Assembly (NCBI RefSeq): GCF_002865645.1
Contig: NW_020194517.1
Location: forward strand, 1,860,001 to 1,924,000
Source: Hyaloscypha bicolor E
Lineage: Eukaryota > Ascomycota > Leotiomycetes > Helotiales > Hyaloscyphaceae
Reading direction: 5' to 3'
DNA: 64,000 bases
Shown: piece by piece, positions 35,660-48,189 of the stretch
How the letters are laid out: the number at the start of each line of letters is the position of its first letter
Position numbering within the stretch: the first letter of the stretch is position 1
Notes under the pieces: model-generated
Database searches by the model: none
What the model was told of the DNA's origin: nothing
Seen by the model: only the letters and a program-made list of their open reading frames with translations
Made by a program: the position numbers and the translations under genes

Positions 35660-37110
35660 AATAATTAAATTAGTAGGGAAATATTCTTAATATATCCTGC
35701 TATTTTCTTGTTCTATAAGATAGCGGTAGGATGTTTTCAGACGGATAATAGATTGCTTTATATATGTAACAGACAAGATATATACTAAGTAAGAAGGTTT
35801 GGAAAAGTTATTAAAGAGCTGGATACTGAGAATATAGAGGGCAATAATATAAAAACTTTAGAGGAGTTATACTATTATATATCCGTCTGTACCAATATCC
35901 AGACTCCTGATAAAGGAAGCCGATTACCCTCAGATGCACTTGCAGCCCATAGATGTAGTATGGTGTATTGGCGCCTTAATAATTAAGATGGCTTCGCTAA
36001 TTCTCCATATAGTAATATGGGGGAAGCAAGACATTATTAGAGGAAGAGTTCATAGCGTATTAATTCTGCAGTTTCCAAAAATGGAACGTCTCCGTAAGGT
36101 ACCCTCTCTATTAATTTGTGCTTTTAATTAGTTAAGGCAATACTGTAAAGCATTGAAGCTCGTATGCAGATCCTCATTCCCGAGGCGGCTGGCGGCCCAC
36201 GATTGAGGTATGATGTACGCCCCTGGATAATCATAATAGCTTTATTAGTTCCATTATGCGAATAATGCGGGGAGAAACGATATATTAAAGTGGAGTATTA
36301 ATGAAGTTTTACTAATGTCTTTTATAGCTTCCAAGCAGGACCCTGGGTCCCACTAATTTGACCTCTCTCCGTATGGTACCCTTATGCGAATAATGCAGAG
36401 AGAAGCATATATCTGCAGGACGATGTGGGAAAAATGTTAGTGGGATATTGATTCACCATATAGCAGTGTGGGAGGAGCAGCCTATACGGGCCGTGGCTAT
36501 AGCTAGAGAAAGAGTTTGCAGTATTATTGATTTGTCTATTATCCAATATAGAACGTCTCTGTATAGTACCTTTTTAATTCCCGCTCGTGGAGTAATTGAA
36601 GCATGGCATTCAGACAAAGCGTGAAGTGACGCGTTGAATGGAGATGTGCTATAGCACTCTCTCACTCTATGAATTGTTTCGCTTAGTCTAGCATGTTGAT
36701 ATGAAGTTACGCTGAGCTACAGACACTGAGGCTGAGCTATAGAAATGGACTGGGGCATTGGGCCAATCGGTAAATGCGGTTTCTGTGCTTGTCGATAGAG
36801 GGATCACAAGCTGTGGTGTTGTAAGATGTGGAGATATCACAAGTTGTGGTCCCTGTTAATGGAGGGATTACAAGTTGTGGTAGCTGCGAAGATGTGGAGA
36901 TATTACAAGTTGTGGTCCCTGTTAATGGAGGGATTACAGGTTGTGGTAGCCAAAGACAGGGTTGCCGCCTTTCCCACGTGGCCTCTATACTTTCCTGGTC
37001 CTTTCGTATCGCGTCTTCCCCTTTCACGCTCTCAGATGGCGTGGCCTTCCCTCGTCTCGCCAGGCTTTATAATATACCCCATTATGGATGCTACCGAAGA
37101 AGCAAAATAG
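35660..37110. other. Repeat-bearing AT-rich stretch without a gene
   Basis: Segments 36000-36120 and 36447-36575 are related (ccatatag(t/c)a(a/g)t(a/g)tgg, then gaacgtctc(c/t)gta(a/t)(g/a)gtacc). A third partial copy occurs at 36363-36405 (cctctctccgtatggtaccc), and ttatgcgaataatgc occurs twice (36255, 36382). These look like copies of an unidentified repeat. No coding frame is convincing. Confidence 0.5.
36825..36956. repeat. 66-bp minisatellite, two units
   Basis: The unit starting gatgtggagatat(c/t)acaag and containing ttgtggtccctgttaatgg occurs at 36825-36890 and 36891-36956, with a partial copy before them (from about 36790). A shuffled, diverged copy lies at 38855-38940 (attacaagttgtggtccctg). 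Confidence 0.75.
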
Positions 37111-37400
37111 AACCAATAACCTCCTGAATAAAGATTAGTTGGCAACTGGCGGTATATCCCCCGTTAGCCGACACAGCTGCCTGGAACAAACCAGTGTTTA
37201 GCCTAGCCCGTAAGGCTAAACCCTTAAAGGATTAGTTATTGTGAGGTAATAATCGAAACGATTACGCCTTAATTCTTTACGAGTAATAGTATTTCAAAAA
37301 CCTTTCCGTACCTAACTTTATCTGTTTTTATATAATTATTAGAAATCTTTGGTAAGTGTACTTGATTATTTTAGCTATTATTTCCTAATAGGAGTAGAAT

Positions 37401-38138
37401 ATGGAAGTTTGTAAATAAAACGAGGTATTTGTCGAAAAGTACGGAGATCTTGTATTTTCCCATACTAAGATTATACTTAGAGAGGGCGACTAATATTACT
37501 ATATGATTACTAGTCGTTATTACTCCGCTACTTCCGAAGTTAATCTACTTGAACTTGACCTTGTCCCGATTCTAGCTTCGCAAATCTGGCCGCTATTCCT
37601 AATATACTTTATATGAGTGCCTAAGCTATTACCTTAGGACTATTATATAAAGCGACCTAGTCTACTATATTACGGTAATACCGAGGCCTTAACTAAACTG
37701 AGTAGTCTCTTATTAAATGAGGCTAAAGTCTGTAAGATCCTAAGGGCATCTCCGTATCCTAATATTACTTAATATCTTGGATATATAGTCAAGAATAATA
37801 GAATAACGGGCCTTTGTTTTATTAAGTATGGCATGAATTTATTAGAAAGAGTAACTAAGGACTCTCGCCCTTTTAATATAGACCTCTTTTTACGGGGTAT
37901 TTGGAAGGGTATTCGGCATCTTTATAGTTTAAATCTCATTTATTATGATCTTAACCCGACTAATATCCTAATAGATAGGAATACTCCGGTTATTAGGGAC
38001 TTCGATTCTTATTAATATAAGGGAGAAAAATTAGGTTTCAAGGCTAGGACCAGAGGCTGGACGAGTGAGGATTTTAAGTTTGCAAGGCCCGAGAATAATG
38101 AATATAGATTATTAAAGATTCGAGATTTTCTATTTTAA
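37401..38138 (+). pseudogene. RIP-damaged small protein kinase relic (copy 1)
   Basis: From ATG 37401 to TAA 38136-38138 a single frame reads as a kinase with stops and no frameshift. It has the alpha-C to beta-4 region (LLLNEAKVCKILRASPYPNI), hinge (RITGLCFIKYGMNLLERV), catalytic loop LIYYDLNPTNILI (the HRD-equivalent Asp is kept) and metal loop RDFDSY (DFD), followed by RTRGWTSEDF. The RIP-type change at the HRD His/Arg positions (now YYD) and several stops make it non-functional. It is related to the relic at 43.1-44.1 kb (shared YIKRPxL, hPYPNIT.Y.G, PTNI). Confidence 0.6.
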
Positions 38139-38139
38139 T

Positions 38140-39313
38140 ATCGCAAGATATAAATTATTAAACGAGATTTTCTATTTCAAGTAAAGAATACCGAAAAACT
38201 ATTGAGATTTCCTATCTAAGCTATTAGAGGAGCATAGCTAAACCAACTTTAGTAACTAAATATCCTAACTGTGTCCGACCTCATACCTTCTGCCTCTATA
38301 TTTGCTATTCAAGTCTATAGTTCGGGATAAACCTAATACTTATTAGCATTTTTCTGTAACGTAAATCGCCGTACTCACCCATTCTACTATTGAGCTGGGG
38401 GAGGTACGTAGCTGGACGAATATTTGCAAGTTGTGGATCTATAGTTATATTCCTTATATGTGTATCTGGATCCATTAGTACGGGTGCCTGTCTTGAAATC
38501 ACAAGCATTTACTAGTTCCTTAATTTTAACGGAAGCCATCCTAATGATAGGGTCAGTAGCGTATAATAGTACGAATGTATTGAGTGTATATACTTTCCGA
38601 AGGATTTGTAATTTTGTGTTTTGAAGTGCGCCGGAAAAATTTGTATTTTTGTGTGATTTGAAGTCACAATGGAGTTCTTTGATCTCAGCAGACTACTCTA
38701 GATTTATACTTATAAAGGGTTGCCAATTACTGTACTGATTCTGGAGCTTCGGTCTACTGGACCGTTTCGGGATGTGACTGCAGATATTGAGTGGCTTGCG
38801 AGGATGTAGGCAGACACCATGCATTGCCCCATGTATGCGCCCTGCTGATGTTAAGATATGGAGAATATTACAAGTTGTGGTCCCTGTTAAGGGAAATCAG
38901 GAGTTGTGGTAGCGTAAATATTACAAGTTGTGATCCCTGCTATCCGTAAACGAGGCCGAAGCCACAAGGACAACTCAATAAGCGGACTAATGGATGGGAC
39001 AATCTTGACAGGCGCAGTAGCATCCAGACTATCAAATTTAGGCAGCGAAAGAGGATCCGCGGACAAATAAGAATGTATAGATATTAGATAATAAAAAAAA
39101 AGGCCAGTAACGTGGCGTAAAGGAACAAGTAACCCTGCTACGGCCCTTGGGATCCAAATGTTCCAATCTGACTAAGCAAATGGCCCACGGCTGTTGACGG
39201 CCTGCCTTAGCTTGGTATAATTACTGCCTGACACCCTGCGAGAGATTATAGTTAAGTCCTTATATCCTTTGAGGGCCTCTGCATTTTGATATATAAATAG
39301 ACTACTACCGCCT
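38140..39313. other. AT-rich, RIP-like, no gene identified
   Basis: A short minus-strand frame (38508-38305) reads DPDTHIRNITIDPQLANIRP and ATYLPQLNSRMGEYGDLRYR; it looks protein-like but is not recognised. A minisatellite fragment lies at 38855-38940 (see 36825). Confidence 0.35.
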
Positions 39314-39965
39314 ATGGCATCTGTAATATACTCCGTAGAGGCCGCGAAAGAGACTTTTTTTAAACATGGCTTCCTGGACCGGAAAAATCCGACGGTTAGG
39401 GATAGTATCCAGGAAATAGAGAAGAAGGGCTTTGAGTTTTTCTCGGAATATAGCCTGGACTTTTGCTAGTAATATATCCTTAGTATAGTAAGTATAATGA
39501 AATATTTATAGTATCTATCTAATGCCTTTTAGTATATTCTATCTATTGTGGAATCCTTCTTTAGTAACGAGACCTGTATTCTCGCATACTACCTGAGATA
39601 TATAGTATATCCGGGCCATATTATATGCTTTAGGAGGGGTAGTCTAAAGGCTGGACGACAGGCTTTAGTAGTTTATCTATTAGCCAAAGGATCGCGAGTT
39701 AGCTATTATAGCGGCTCACATAACCATTTCTTGCCTACTATAAAGGAATTAAGGTTCTTGAACGAAATTTCTTAATCTGTACTAGATAAAGTAGGCTACT
39801 AATATAAGGAAAAAGCATTTCCTAATAGTAGCTTATAAGTTATTACTCTATAGTATAGTCATATATATTAATATATCTCGCAGAATAATTTTCGATACTC
39901 GAATTAGTTTCAAACTCAAGGAAGGATATGTAATTATATTTGAATTTATAATAATTAATATAGTT
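39314..39965 (+). pseudogene. RIP-damaged unrecognised gene
   Basis: From ATG 39314 one frame continues with TAG/TAA interruptions. Protein-like parts include MASVIYSVEAAKETFFKHGF, IVYPGHIICFRRGSLKAGRQ and VYLLAKGSRVSYYSGSHNHF. The HxHxxP-type segment with later ISxSVLDK and FPNSSL parts vaguely recalls 2-oxoglutarate/cupin-like folds, but this is weak. The longest open piece is 39548-39775. Confidence 0.38.
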
Positions 39966-40439
39966 AAGAACTGGCCAAAGATAGTTCTTTCGAGCTTACT
40001 AGAGTTAATATAAAAGGTAGGAGATATGGAGTGTGACTTGGAGAACCGAAAATTTCAAAAAATCCGAATGAACTTTATATTTAGAGATCCTATTATAAGT
40101 ATAAATGCATAGTTATTACTACTTAAGGTATTCCGCTCCTTATATTCCCAGCCGTATTCTCTATTTATATCTATCTCACCTATAGTTCAGGCTAGTTTAT
40201 AATACCAAATATGGGAATATTAAAGTTAATATTATCCAGAGCTAAGGTTAGTTCTTTAATAGATCCGGGATAAAACGCCTCTATTAAAATATTCGGAAAG
40301 CCGGCTCTGGCTACGGGTTCGGCAATATTCGAAAGAGGCATAAGTGCTATAGTTAACTACGTAAAGGAGACGGCTATATATGTATCTTATCTAATATAAG
40401 CTTAGAGAAGACATTTTAAGAGAGTTAATACTATTAGTA

Positions 40440-41000
40440 GGCTAAAAACCGAGCTCGTTTATAATACTAACTCTATATAACTTGGCGTTTTGAACTCCTG
40501 AATTCCTTGAGCCTATATCTTCTACCTTATATACTCTTTTATTACTTCTCTTAATACGGGAGAGACGTTTCCTTTCTATAAGATCTAGTTCGTCGGCGGC
40601 CCGCTTGCGTAACTTATTACATATCTGGTTTATATAGGTAGTTTTAATTATCCCCACGTCCTAGTACCGTTCCGCATGTCTTATATAGTCCCTGGCTTGT
40701 CTTGAAACATATTAATAGCATATATATACCTTATTATACTGGACGTCTGTATTAAAGTTAAGAATCCCGTTTAAAGGAAGAAGATAAAGGCCTACGTTAC
40801 TCAAAATGCCTCCGAAGCCTCTATTGGGTTTTGAATAATTCGTTTCTATTGCAATCTTCGAGAGAATAATTATATGTTTTACTACCGTAATTATTCTCTA
40901 TTCCAGGCCTCTCGGCATTATTGTATATATCTGGGTTATGGTCGTTGCTATCTGGATCGTCGTTATTTGCTTTCGAGTAGGACTGGTATATTTCTAGCTA
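40440..41000 (-). pseudogene. RIP-damaged unrecognised gene with basic helical C-terminus
   Basis: The open tail 40657-40442 reads INQICNKLRKRAADELDLIE, then RLSRIKRSNKRVYKVEDIG and YRVSIINELGF. The same phase extends upstream through stops (GILNFNTDVQYNKVYICY, SRQARDYIRHAERY). Rich in Lys/Arg, with no nameable domain. Confidence 0.33.
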
Positions 41001-41487
41001 AGCGGACAAATATCCTTTGAGAGTCTAGAGAAAGTCAGTTCTGTACCTGCAGATAATTAAATACTAACTCGGTATTCGTTAAGGTAAGCACGAAATACAT
41101 TGCTCGTCGGAAAGAAAGCAGAGCAGGTATATTATAGCCGCATATTATTTGATATGCTGAGGGCAATTGATCATGGTCGGAGACAAGAAAGCGAAGGAAG
41201 TGGAGTCCTCCGGGGAAATCCGATCTTCAAATTACCCGTCCAGCCAATCAACATTTGTTAAGATCCATAAAAGATAATTAGCCGAAGATGCCCTCGTGGC
41301 AAATGCGGCAGGATCTGAACTTATTTAAACCCTTCGCAACTCCGCTAGGAGTTGGGCTTCCACCTTGATCGACATCTCTCTTTCCACGCAATAGCACTTT
41401 TGTCCGTATATCTTGAAAAACATTAATAAAATTATTAGAGTCGCGCATCGTTCCGCCAATATCCTCTCCACTCCATTAAACAAAAAT

Positions 41488-41562
41488 ATGGCTCCCTGCG
41501 AAACTTGCCACGGCGAGGGCATCCAAGGAGGCGAATGCCCTACGTGCGGCGCGAAGGGCTGA
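41488..41562 (+). CDS. Possible 24-residue CxxC microprotein
   Basis: ATG (context caaaaATG) opens a 24-codon frame ending TGA at 41560. The peptide has two CxxC pairs, PCETCHGEG and ECPTCGAKG, resembling one half-site of the DnaJ-type CxxCxGxG zinc fold. It lies in an island of normal composition (about 41110-41870) surrounded on both sides by RIP-damaged DNA. Two imperfect gagcatcaaagg copies follow the stop, and a GGTAAA...TTGAC...TTTCAG intron-like stretch lies at 41608-41688, so the ORF may be one exon of something longer or purely fortuitous. A minus-strand frame (41597-41325) covers the same place and has a His/Pro-rich, less convincing product. Confidence 0.35.
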   Translation: MAPCETCHGEGIQGGECPTCGAKG

Positions 41563-41890
41563 GCATCAAAGGATTGAGCATCAAAGGGGTTAAGCATACT
41601 GAGAGGTAAACAAATCTGGGCTTTGAATACTGGCCATCTATCATTTATCGGGAGTGCTTGGTTGACTATTTTCAGGGTGAAGAAAAGGATTAAGCTGGAG
41701 ATTCCAAGACTATCAAACTGTCGCCTTTTTTTTTTCTCTTTCGCAGTGGCAGAAGCTACTACCTCGGAAAGCCTAGGAAGGTGCCTGTGACAAAGAAGTG
41801 GGTCGCGCTGAGCCGATAGAAGCCGACCCTCGCTCGACGGTAGAAGAGAGGGAGGCGGTTCATATACCGGACAAAGATAGACTTCGCAAG

Positions 41891-42257
41891 TGGTAGGGCT
41901 CGATACTATCTGATTTGCTTAGTAATCCGATACTAGACCGAATATACACCTATCCACTTTAGGCTCTAATCTTTCAGATAAGTAAAAATGGACTATATAT
42001 CTATATAGTATACATGTAACTCGGCTACCTATTCTAGTATCTGATTGCATTGCCTCGATAATACGTTATAAACAAATGGCCTCGCCTAATTAAGATCTCT
42101 TATTTGCAACTCGAGAGGTTAATGAGGATATTATTTGCAGGAAGAGTTATCGTTTTGCGGGCTCTGCAAGAGTGGTGGGGCTCGATACTATATGATTTGC
42201 TCTATAATCCCGATAACTGACCGAAATACCCTGGTGAATTTAGGCTTTAATACGTTC
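41891..42257. repeat. Pair of diverged direct repeats, about 95 bp each
   Basis: Copies at about 41891-41985 and 42165-42257 share gtggtagggctcgatactat/gtggtggggctcgatactat, tgatttgct and gaccgaa(a)ta. No coding role is apparent. Confidence 0.6.
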
Positions 42258-42399
42258 TCGAACCCTTTAGGCTGAAAATATACTAGGCTTCGGCTGCAAG
42301 GTCCCAGAAATTTAACTCTTTGGGATCCTTATATAGCCTTCCGCCAAATTAAAATCCTCCTAGTACTATTAAAAATAATTAGAGGGTATACAGAATTTG

Positions 42400-42738
42400 T
42401 ATAACAAATTATGCGCCTATTATAATAGTTGCAAAGTTTTCGAGCTGGGAGAGTATAAAGAAAGCTGCCTCGAGCGTACTATCCTCAAGATTATTAGTCG
42501 TATGGGTCAGGTTCTGGTGTGTATTAGTACGCCGCCCTGTCTGCTGGTACTATAATTCCTCTTGATTAACTAACTAGGAGGCAGAGGTTTCAGTCTACTC
42601 TTGTATTGAGTCTATATTACGATATCTTTTGATAGTATTCTCCTCTGCTCCTAGTATTCTCGATATCTCTGATTTAATATAGCCATTGCGAGCCGTAATA
42701 AATAATCTTCGAGGGATACATATCTGTAGTTGAAACAT
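42400..42738 (-). pseudogene. RIP-damaged helix-turn-helix fragment
   Basis: From ATG 42738 the frame reads LFITARNGYIKSEISRILGA and EENTIKRYRN, a good match in pattern to the resolvase/transposase-type HTH of Tc1-like elements, then enters a Gln/Thr-rich region with TAG/TAA codons. Too short and damaged to assign; it may be the start of a transposase or of a transcription factor. Confidence 0.35.
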
Positions 42739-43118
42739 AGTGCCTCTATAATGAGCAGGAGGGCTCCAGAGACGTTTAAGGGGTCAGCCGGTATATATAA
42801 GAATAATATGTATATGAATCAGCCGGAGGGCTTTTAAAGATATTATATAATATAATAGCTAGTTATACTTTACGGGGATGTCTGAGAATAATATTACTAA
42901 CTCTGCTACCGACGGAGCCCCGAGTATCTGGGGAGATATTAGCCTATATATGGCATATTTTGAGGAGGGGAAGAGCTATTCATTTGGGGCATAAACAAAT
43001 AAGATTCAATAGCCTTATATTATATAATTTTCATCTCAAATGGCTCTATAACTCTAGAAGTTCTGATTATTCAGAGGTACTAATAGCTTATTATTAATCC
43101 CTTCGGCGCCTTTAAACC

Positions 43119-44120
43119 TTGCCATCCTTTCTATATATTCCTTCCGCTCCCGTTATAATAGCTTCTACTCATCCTTCTTTGAATTTAAAATTCTTAATAC
43201 TACTATTATTTAACCACTCCCGAATATCCCATAAAGTATCCAAATCATTACTAGGCAGGGCAGTTTTCGTACCCTTATTAGCCTATAGCCACGTACCGCC
43301 CATTCCTTCCAAGTCCTGTCTATTAGGGCAGTAGTTATCGAAATCGGTAATAATAGGATTATTATTATTATCTAATATAATATTAGTAGGTTTAATATTA
43401 TTATAAATCAGACTAAATAAATACAAATATTAAATGCCACTTTCGACTCCAGATAGAAATCCTCTATAATCCTCAAGTAGACGCTTCGAATCCGTATACC
43501 TAAAGGCGACCTTCCTATAGCTCCCAGAATTTATCCTTTTCTCTAAGGTTTTATAGTATTTAACAAAGCAAATTCCAATAATCCGACCATTACGAACTTG
43601 GCAGCCGATATATTCTGTAATATTTGGATACGGATGGGTTCTAAGGGTTTCCAGAACTATAACTTCTCTGAGAACTCTGTCACCTATCTCTATCGGCTTG
43701 AATGGTATATAGGTACTAAGCCGTGGCCTCTTAATAAAGTAGCTTTCGGGCAAGTCTTCAGGAGCTATTGTGAATTTTGGAGGAACCAGTAAATAGTAGG
43801 CTTTAGTAGGTATTAAGACAATATCTGAGATATCCTCAAGTTTGAGGTTAAAGTTCCCAAGAATACAAGTTTAATAAATCCTATAATAGAATTTGTCCTT
43901 AAGCTTATAAATAACTATTATATACTAGTACTCGTAAACTCTGTCCCTATTAAGGTCATTATATAGCTCCCCCCGATAGACTATTTCCATTTCAATGGAT
44001 ACTAATCCTATAACCGAATTATAGTCCACTAGCCTTTCCTTTATTAGGGCAAAAGGCGGATTCGAATTCGAGAGAATACTCGAGAAAATCTCGAATAAAG
44101 AGCTATTTAATAAAATGAAA
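43119..44120 (-). pseudogene. RIP-damaged small protein kinase relic (copy 2)
   Basis: The frame on the minus strand, open at 43753-43430, gives an N-terminal part (DISDIVLIPTKAYYLLVPPK), YFIKRPRLSTYIPFKP, alpha-C (EVIVLETLRTHPYPNITEYI), hinge (RIIGICFVKYYKTLEKRI), catalytic loop LIYNNIKPTNIIL and metal loop ITDFDNY, then GGTWL and NDLDTLWDIREWLN. The HRD Asp is lost (YNN). Stops fall at former Gln/Trp codons. It shares motifs with the relic at 37.4 kb but is not a simple duplicate. Confidence 0.6.
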
Positions 44121-44129
44121 AGCCAAGAA

Positions 44130-45475
44130 ATTATTTATATTAAGCAATTAGCAATATAAGTAGCTAACTCAGATTAGTAGAATAAGGCTCCAGGCGGATC
44201 CCCGAAGTATAGAGCTAATTAGTAATAAGAAAAAATTCTACCGAACTATATAAAGTAGGACCGCCAACTCGCCTAGTATTAGCCTTACTAGTAGACAAAA
44301 ACAGGTATAGTAAATATATTATAACCTGCTACTTATTATATATTCAATATATAATAAAGTTATAGGAGCCTACTAGCCCGAGTTACCGCAAGCCATATAT
44401 AGAACAGGCTATATATAAGACCAAGAGATCTATCAAATTTCCCCAAGTTCCCAAATCTTCAAATAAATATTATATTCCTCGGATATATCCCTATTATTAA
44501 AAGAGTAATCTCTACTTAAGCAAATAATTACTTACTCAAGTATGCCCTATTCTCTCCCTTAGCTAATAATTAGAAGGTAATTATACTATAGGATATGCGA
44601 TTGTCCTGACCCTTTTAACCTATCTACTCCTATTAATAATTATATATTCGGCCCAATAATAGAGGGTTACCAGAAGACATCGGATTGCGGCTCTATGACT
44701 TGTATCTATTTAGGGTCTTATATTAAACTTATGAAGTAAGGAATATATAAGTATATAATAATAATTATAGGCAATATACAAATAGCTAATAGTAACTCAA
44801 AAAGATTCTAAGGCATTCCTACTTTACTTAAGGTATAGGATATGCAATTTAAGGAAATAGAGGTACGGGGGTTTTTTTTAGTATAGTATATCTAATGGTT
44901 TTATTAATAGTACCTAATGGATTTTGGATTGGCTTTATAGTTAGGGAGTTAATACTCATTTTATGTACTATTTAAAGAATTTAAATTATTATATAATGTT
45001 TTTCCGTTATAATTAGCCTTAGAAAAAGCTATATTAAAACCGGCCCGTTCCTTTTATCTCCAAGCACCCGTTCCTACTATTTCAAACCACTAGCCCTGTT
45101 TTCGCTCCTCTAATTACTATATTTCCTTAATATTATAGGTGTTTTATTATATATTACAGGAGAGGGGTATACTCGCTAGCTATAGCTATATGCTATACTA
45201 ACCAAAGCCACTGGTTCTAGAAATGTCACGAAACATTATATAATTAAGGCAGTAACTAACTGTACTCGAAGTCCTTTACCCAATTTACCTCTTTCATTTT
45301 CATAATTATCTTCTTTATAGCTACTATCTCCGAACTGGAAAATATCAGATATAACCCTATTAAAGAAGGATTATATACCTTTTAAGATCTATTTCATTTG
45401 ATATATATAGATCTAAGTATTACTATTTCTTCCGATATAGTACAAGTTATCTTTTTAATAGCTACTATTACAGGT
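44130..45475. other. RIP-like AT-rich DNA, nothing recognised
   Basis: High TpA, few open codons and no motif. The end may contain the start of the FunK1 relic that is readable from about 45500. Confidence 0.4.
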
Positions 45476-47930
45476 ATGGCCTAACTTCCTCTACCTATAC
45501 TCCTTGCTAATCTATATAGCTGCCAAAAACCTAGTACTCGACCTCATTCTAGCTCTGGCAAATAAACTAGCAGCTTGTATCCTACCTTTGCAAATATCCG
45601 ACAGAACAGTTTCCTGTAACCTTGGTATATTATATAATCGCATTAATACAGGCCAGATTAATATTACATTATCTATTCCTCTTATAGAACTAATTATCAG
45701 GAATAAACCTGGTATACCGACTTCAAATAATACGGATATTTGGTGTATAGTATTTGAGTTAATTATACGAATGAGTTCTTTAATACTACCGACTGCCTTT
45801 AAGAAAGCCATCTTTAATATGCTACTATAATCCAGCTCGGCTTCTCAGAGAGGGATTAAGTAAATATACGATAAAGTTAACTAGCGGATACTTGAGGAAC
45901 TTATAGGGCATATCTACTATAATATTAGAGGCTTCTATAAGTAATACTTCAAAGGAAAGGTCTGGACAAATAATATAAAGGATATCTATAAAGAATCAAG
46001 GGCCCAATATACAGAAAATTAATAGAGTAATTAGCCAGAACCTTTATTTCAGGGTCCCTTTTTTGAGTGGTTTATAAAGTTCCAGGATATTATTCTCAGT
46101 GAACTTGGCCGCAGGTATTATATATTAGTAAATAAAGTATTAAGGGGCTCGGAGGCTAATTACAAGCTTAATATTTTCCTTACTCCTACCAATACTGCCT
46201 TACCAGAAGGCGAGTACGACTAGTCAAATATACTTGTTATTAGGAAATACAAACAGAATCCTGATAAGGATTAATCTATAAAAATACTAGTATAGTTAGT
46301 AGGGTATATATATAAAGTATTTGGAAATTAACCAGAGCGGCGATTTGTACCTGGTTTTATGATCTGCGGAAGTCTAATACGGCTTTGGGTATTTAATAGA
46401 TCTGGACCTTATAATACCGAGAAGTTCAATATTTATAAAGAGCCGGAGCGATTTATTAAGGTCCTTGCCGGTTATATACTAATATCTAATACAGAATTGG
46501 GTTTAAATACGTTTATTAAGTATAATGGCAATAGCAAGTATATTATTACTCGAGATATAAGGATCTCTTTAGAAAACAAGCTAATTGCCTTAATAAAAGC
46601 AATAGTATACCGGGGAATAATATATTATTGAGGGAAGAGATCCGGCTCAACGGACTGGGAGTATATTATAAAGTTCGCTTGGCCGTCTAATAAAAGGCAG
46701 CGGGAGGAAGAACTATTAAAGTTAGTAAAAGAGAAAGGAGTTACGGGTATTACTATATAGTTCAATTATAAGCAGATTACTATTAACGGCAATCCGGATA
46801 CTATCTTACATTTGCAATAAGCCATGAAATTTAGGTCGCTACGGAGGCCGTCAAAGAAAGCTTTTTAGATTAATAGTAGTCCAGAATCTAGCCGGACATA
46901 CTCGAAAACAAGCCTTAGGGGAAAGTCAGGGAGTAGTATGGCTTACTTAATTAGCCTAGAAATCGGTATAGGTAGTACTATAACTTCTTCCTCTAGGCAG
47001 AAAAGAAAAAGAGATAAAAGACTTAATAAGGGTAATAGACTAAAGAGGTCCAAATCCGACGCTAGTTATACTAGTATAACAAATATATATAAAGAAGACC
47101 AGCTAGATACAATCGGCGCTCCTAGTATTTAAGAAATAGTAATTAATAGTCTAGTAGACTACCGGAATGAGTAGTAGCGGAATAATATTAATAGTATTCA
47201 AGAAGCCAAAGCCGATAGTCTAATAAACTACGAAAGTAAGATATACGGCAACCGAGTAAACTACTACTTAGTAACTTTACTAGCTAGACGACCTCTCTAC
47301 GAATATTAATCGGCCAGAGAGCTTTTAGAGGTACTATATAATACTATCCGAGATTATAGGTTACTGCTCGAGAATAGAAAGATTCTTTATTAGGATATCT
47401 CCGAAAATAATATTATTATTACCAAACTCCCTGCCAAAGATATCCCAAAAGAAAGACTAATTAACTTGAACTTAGTAAAGAAGCTAGACGGAATACCGAG
47501 TAGGGCTTGTTACCGGACTGGTACTATATAATTCATGGCAATCAAGGTTTTTAAAGGCAAAGGTTATATATATTAGTATAACCTCGAGTTATTTTTTTAT
47601 GTCTTCGTATAAATATATATTTGATATAGCTACGGAAATACGGGCAGGCAAAACCCCAAGAAGATAATAAGACCAAAGACAAATATACTATAAGGTTAGT
47701 ATACTAGGATATATACAGAAATTACTAATATAAAGCAGGGCTATATAGGCAAAAATCGATTTGAGAACATTATTACGGAGTTTATACCGGAGTTCGAGAA
47801 TCTCAAGCCGTTAGCTCGCAAGCTCTGATCTGCTCTCTTTCTAATTAGGGATAGGGACATTTTTACAGGTATGTTCCATAACTATAGTAATATACAATAG
47901 GATAATTAAGGCATTTGACGGGGCAATAAC
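45476..47930 (+). pseudogene. RIP-damaged FunK1 fungal protein kinase relic
   Basis: The frame with codon starts divisible by 3 is kept from 45504 to beyond 47390 without a frameshift. An N-terminal segment (NNTDIWCIVFELIIRMSSLI) precedes the open 46359-46631 piece (MICGSLIRLWVFNRSGPYN, ERFIKVLAGYILIS), which fits the FunK1 N-lobe. There follows a basic Ser/Arg linker (46938-47132), the catalytic loop KILY-stop-DISENNIII (47379-47420, expected HRDIS) and the FunK1 hallmark GTI-stop-FMAIKVF (expected GTxQFMA). The C-terminal ENIITEFIPEFENLKPLA segment follows at about 47770. FunK1 kinases are a fungal-specific family with poorly known substrates. Dead by many stops. Confidence 0.72.
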
Positions 47931-48189
47931 CTCTTTGAGAAAGGAGGAATAGGCAAATATATAGGCAGGAGTACTGGGAATTAGTATTATTGTTTTGGTT
48001 AGGGGGGGTTTTATTTTTGAAAAGGATAGAGAGAGAACTATATAATATAATAATACCAGGAATATTAATAAATATATGACTTATTATATAATATATTAAT
48101 TGTTTCCTATAAATACAATATGCCTTATATCTGCTTCCGATAATAACCTCTCTATTTTCTTCTATATTATTCCATTCATATATCTGACC

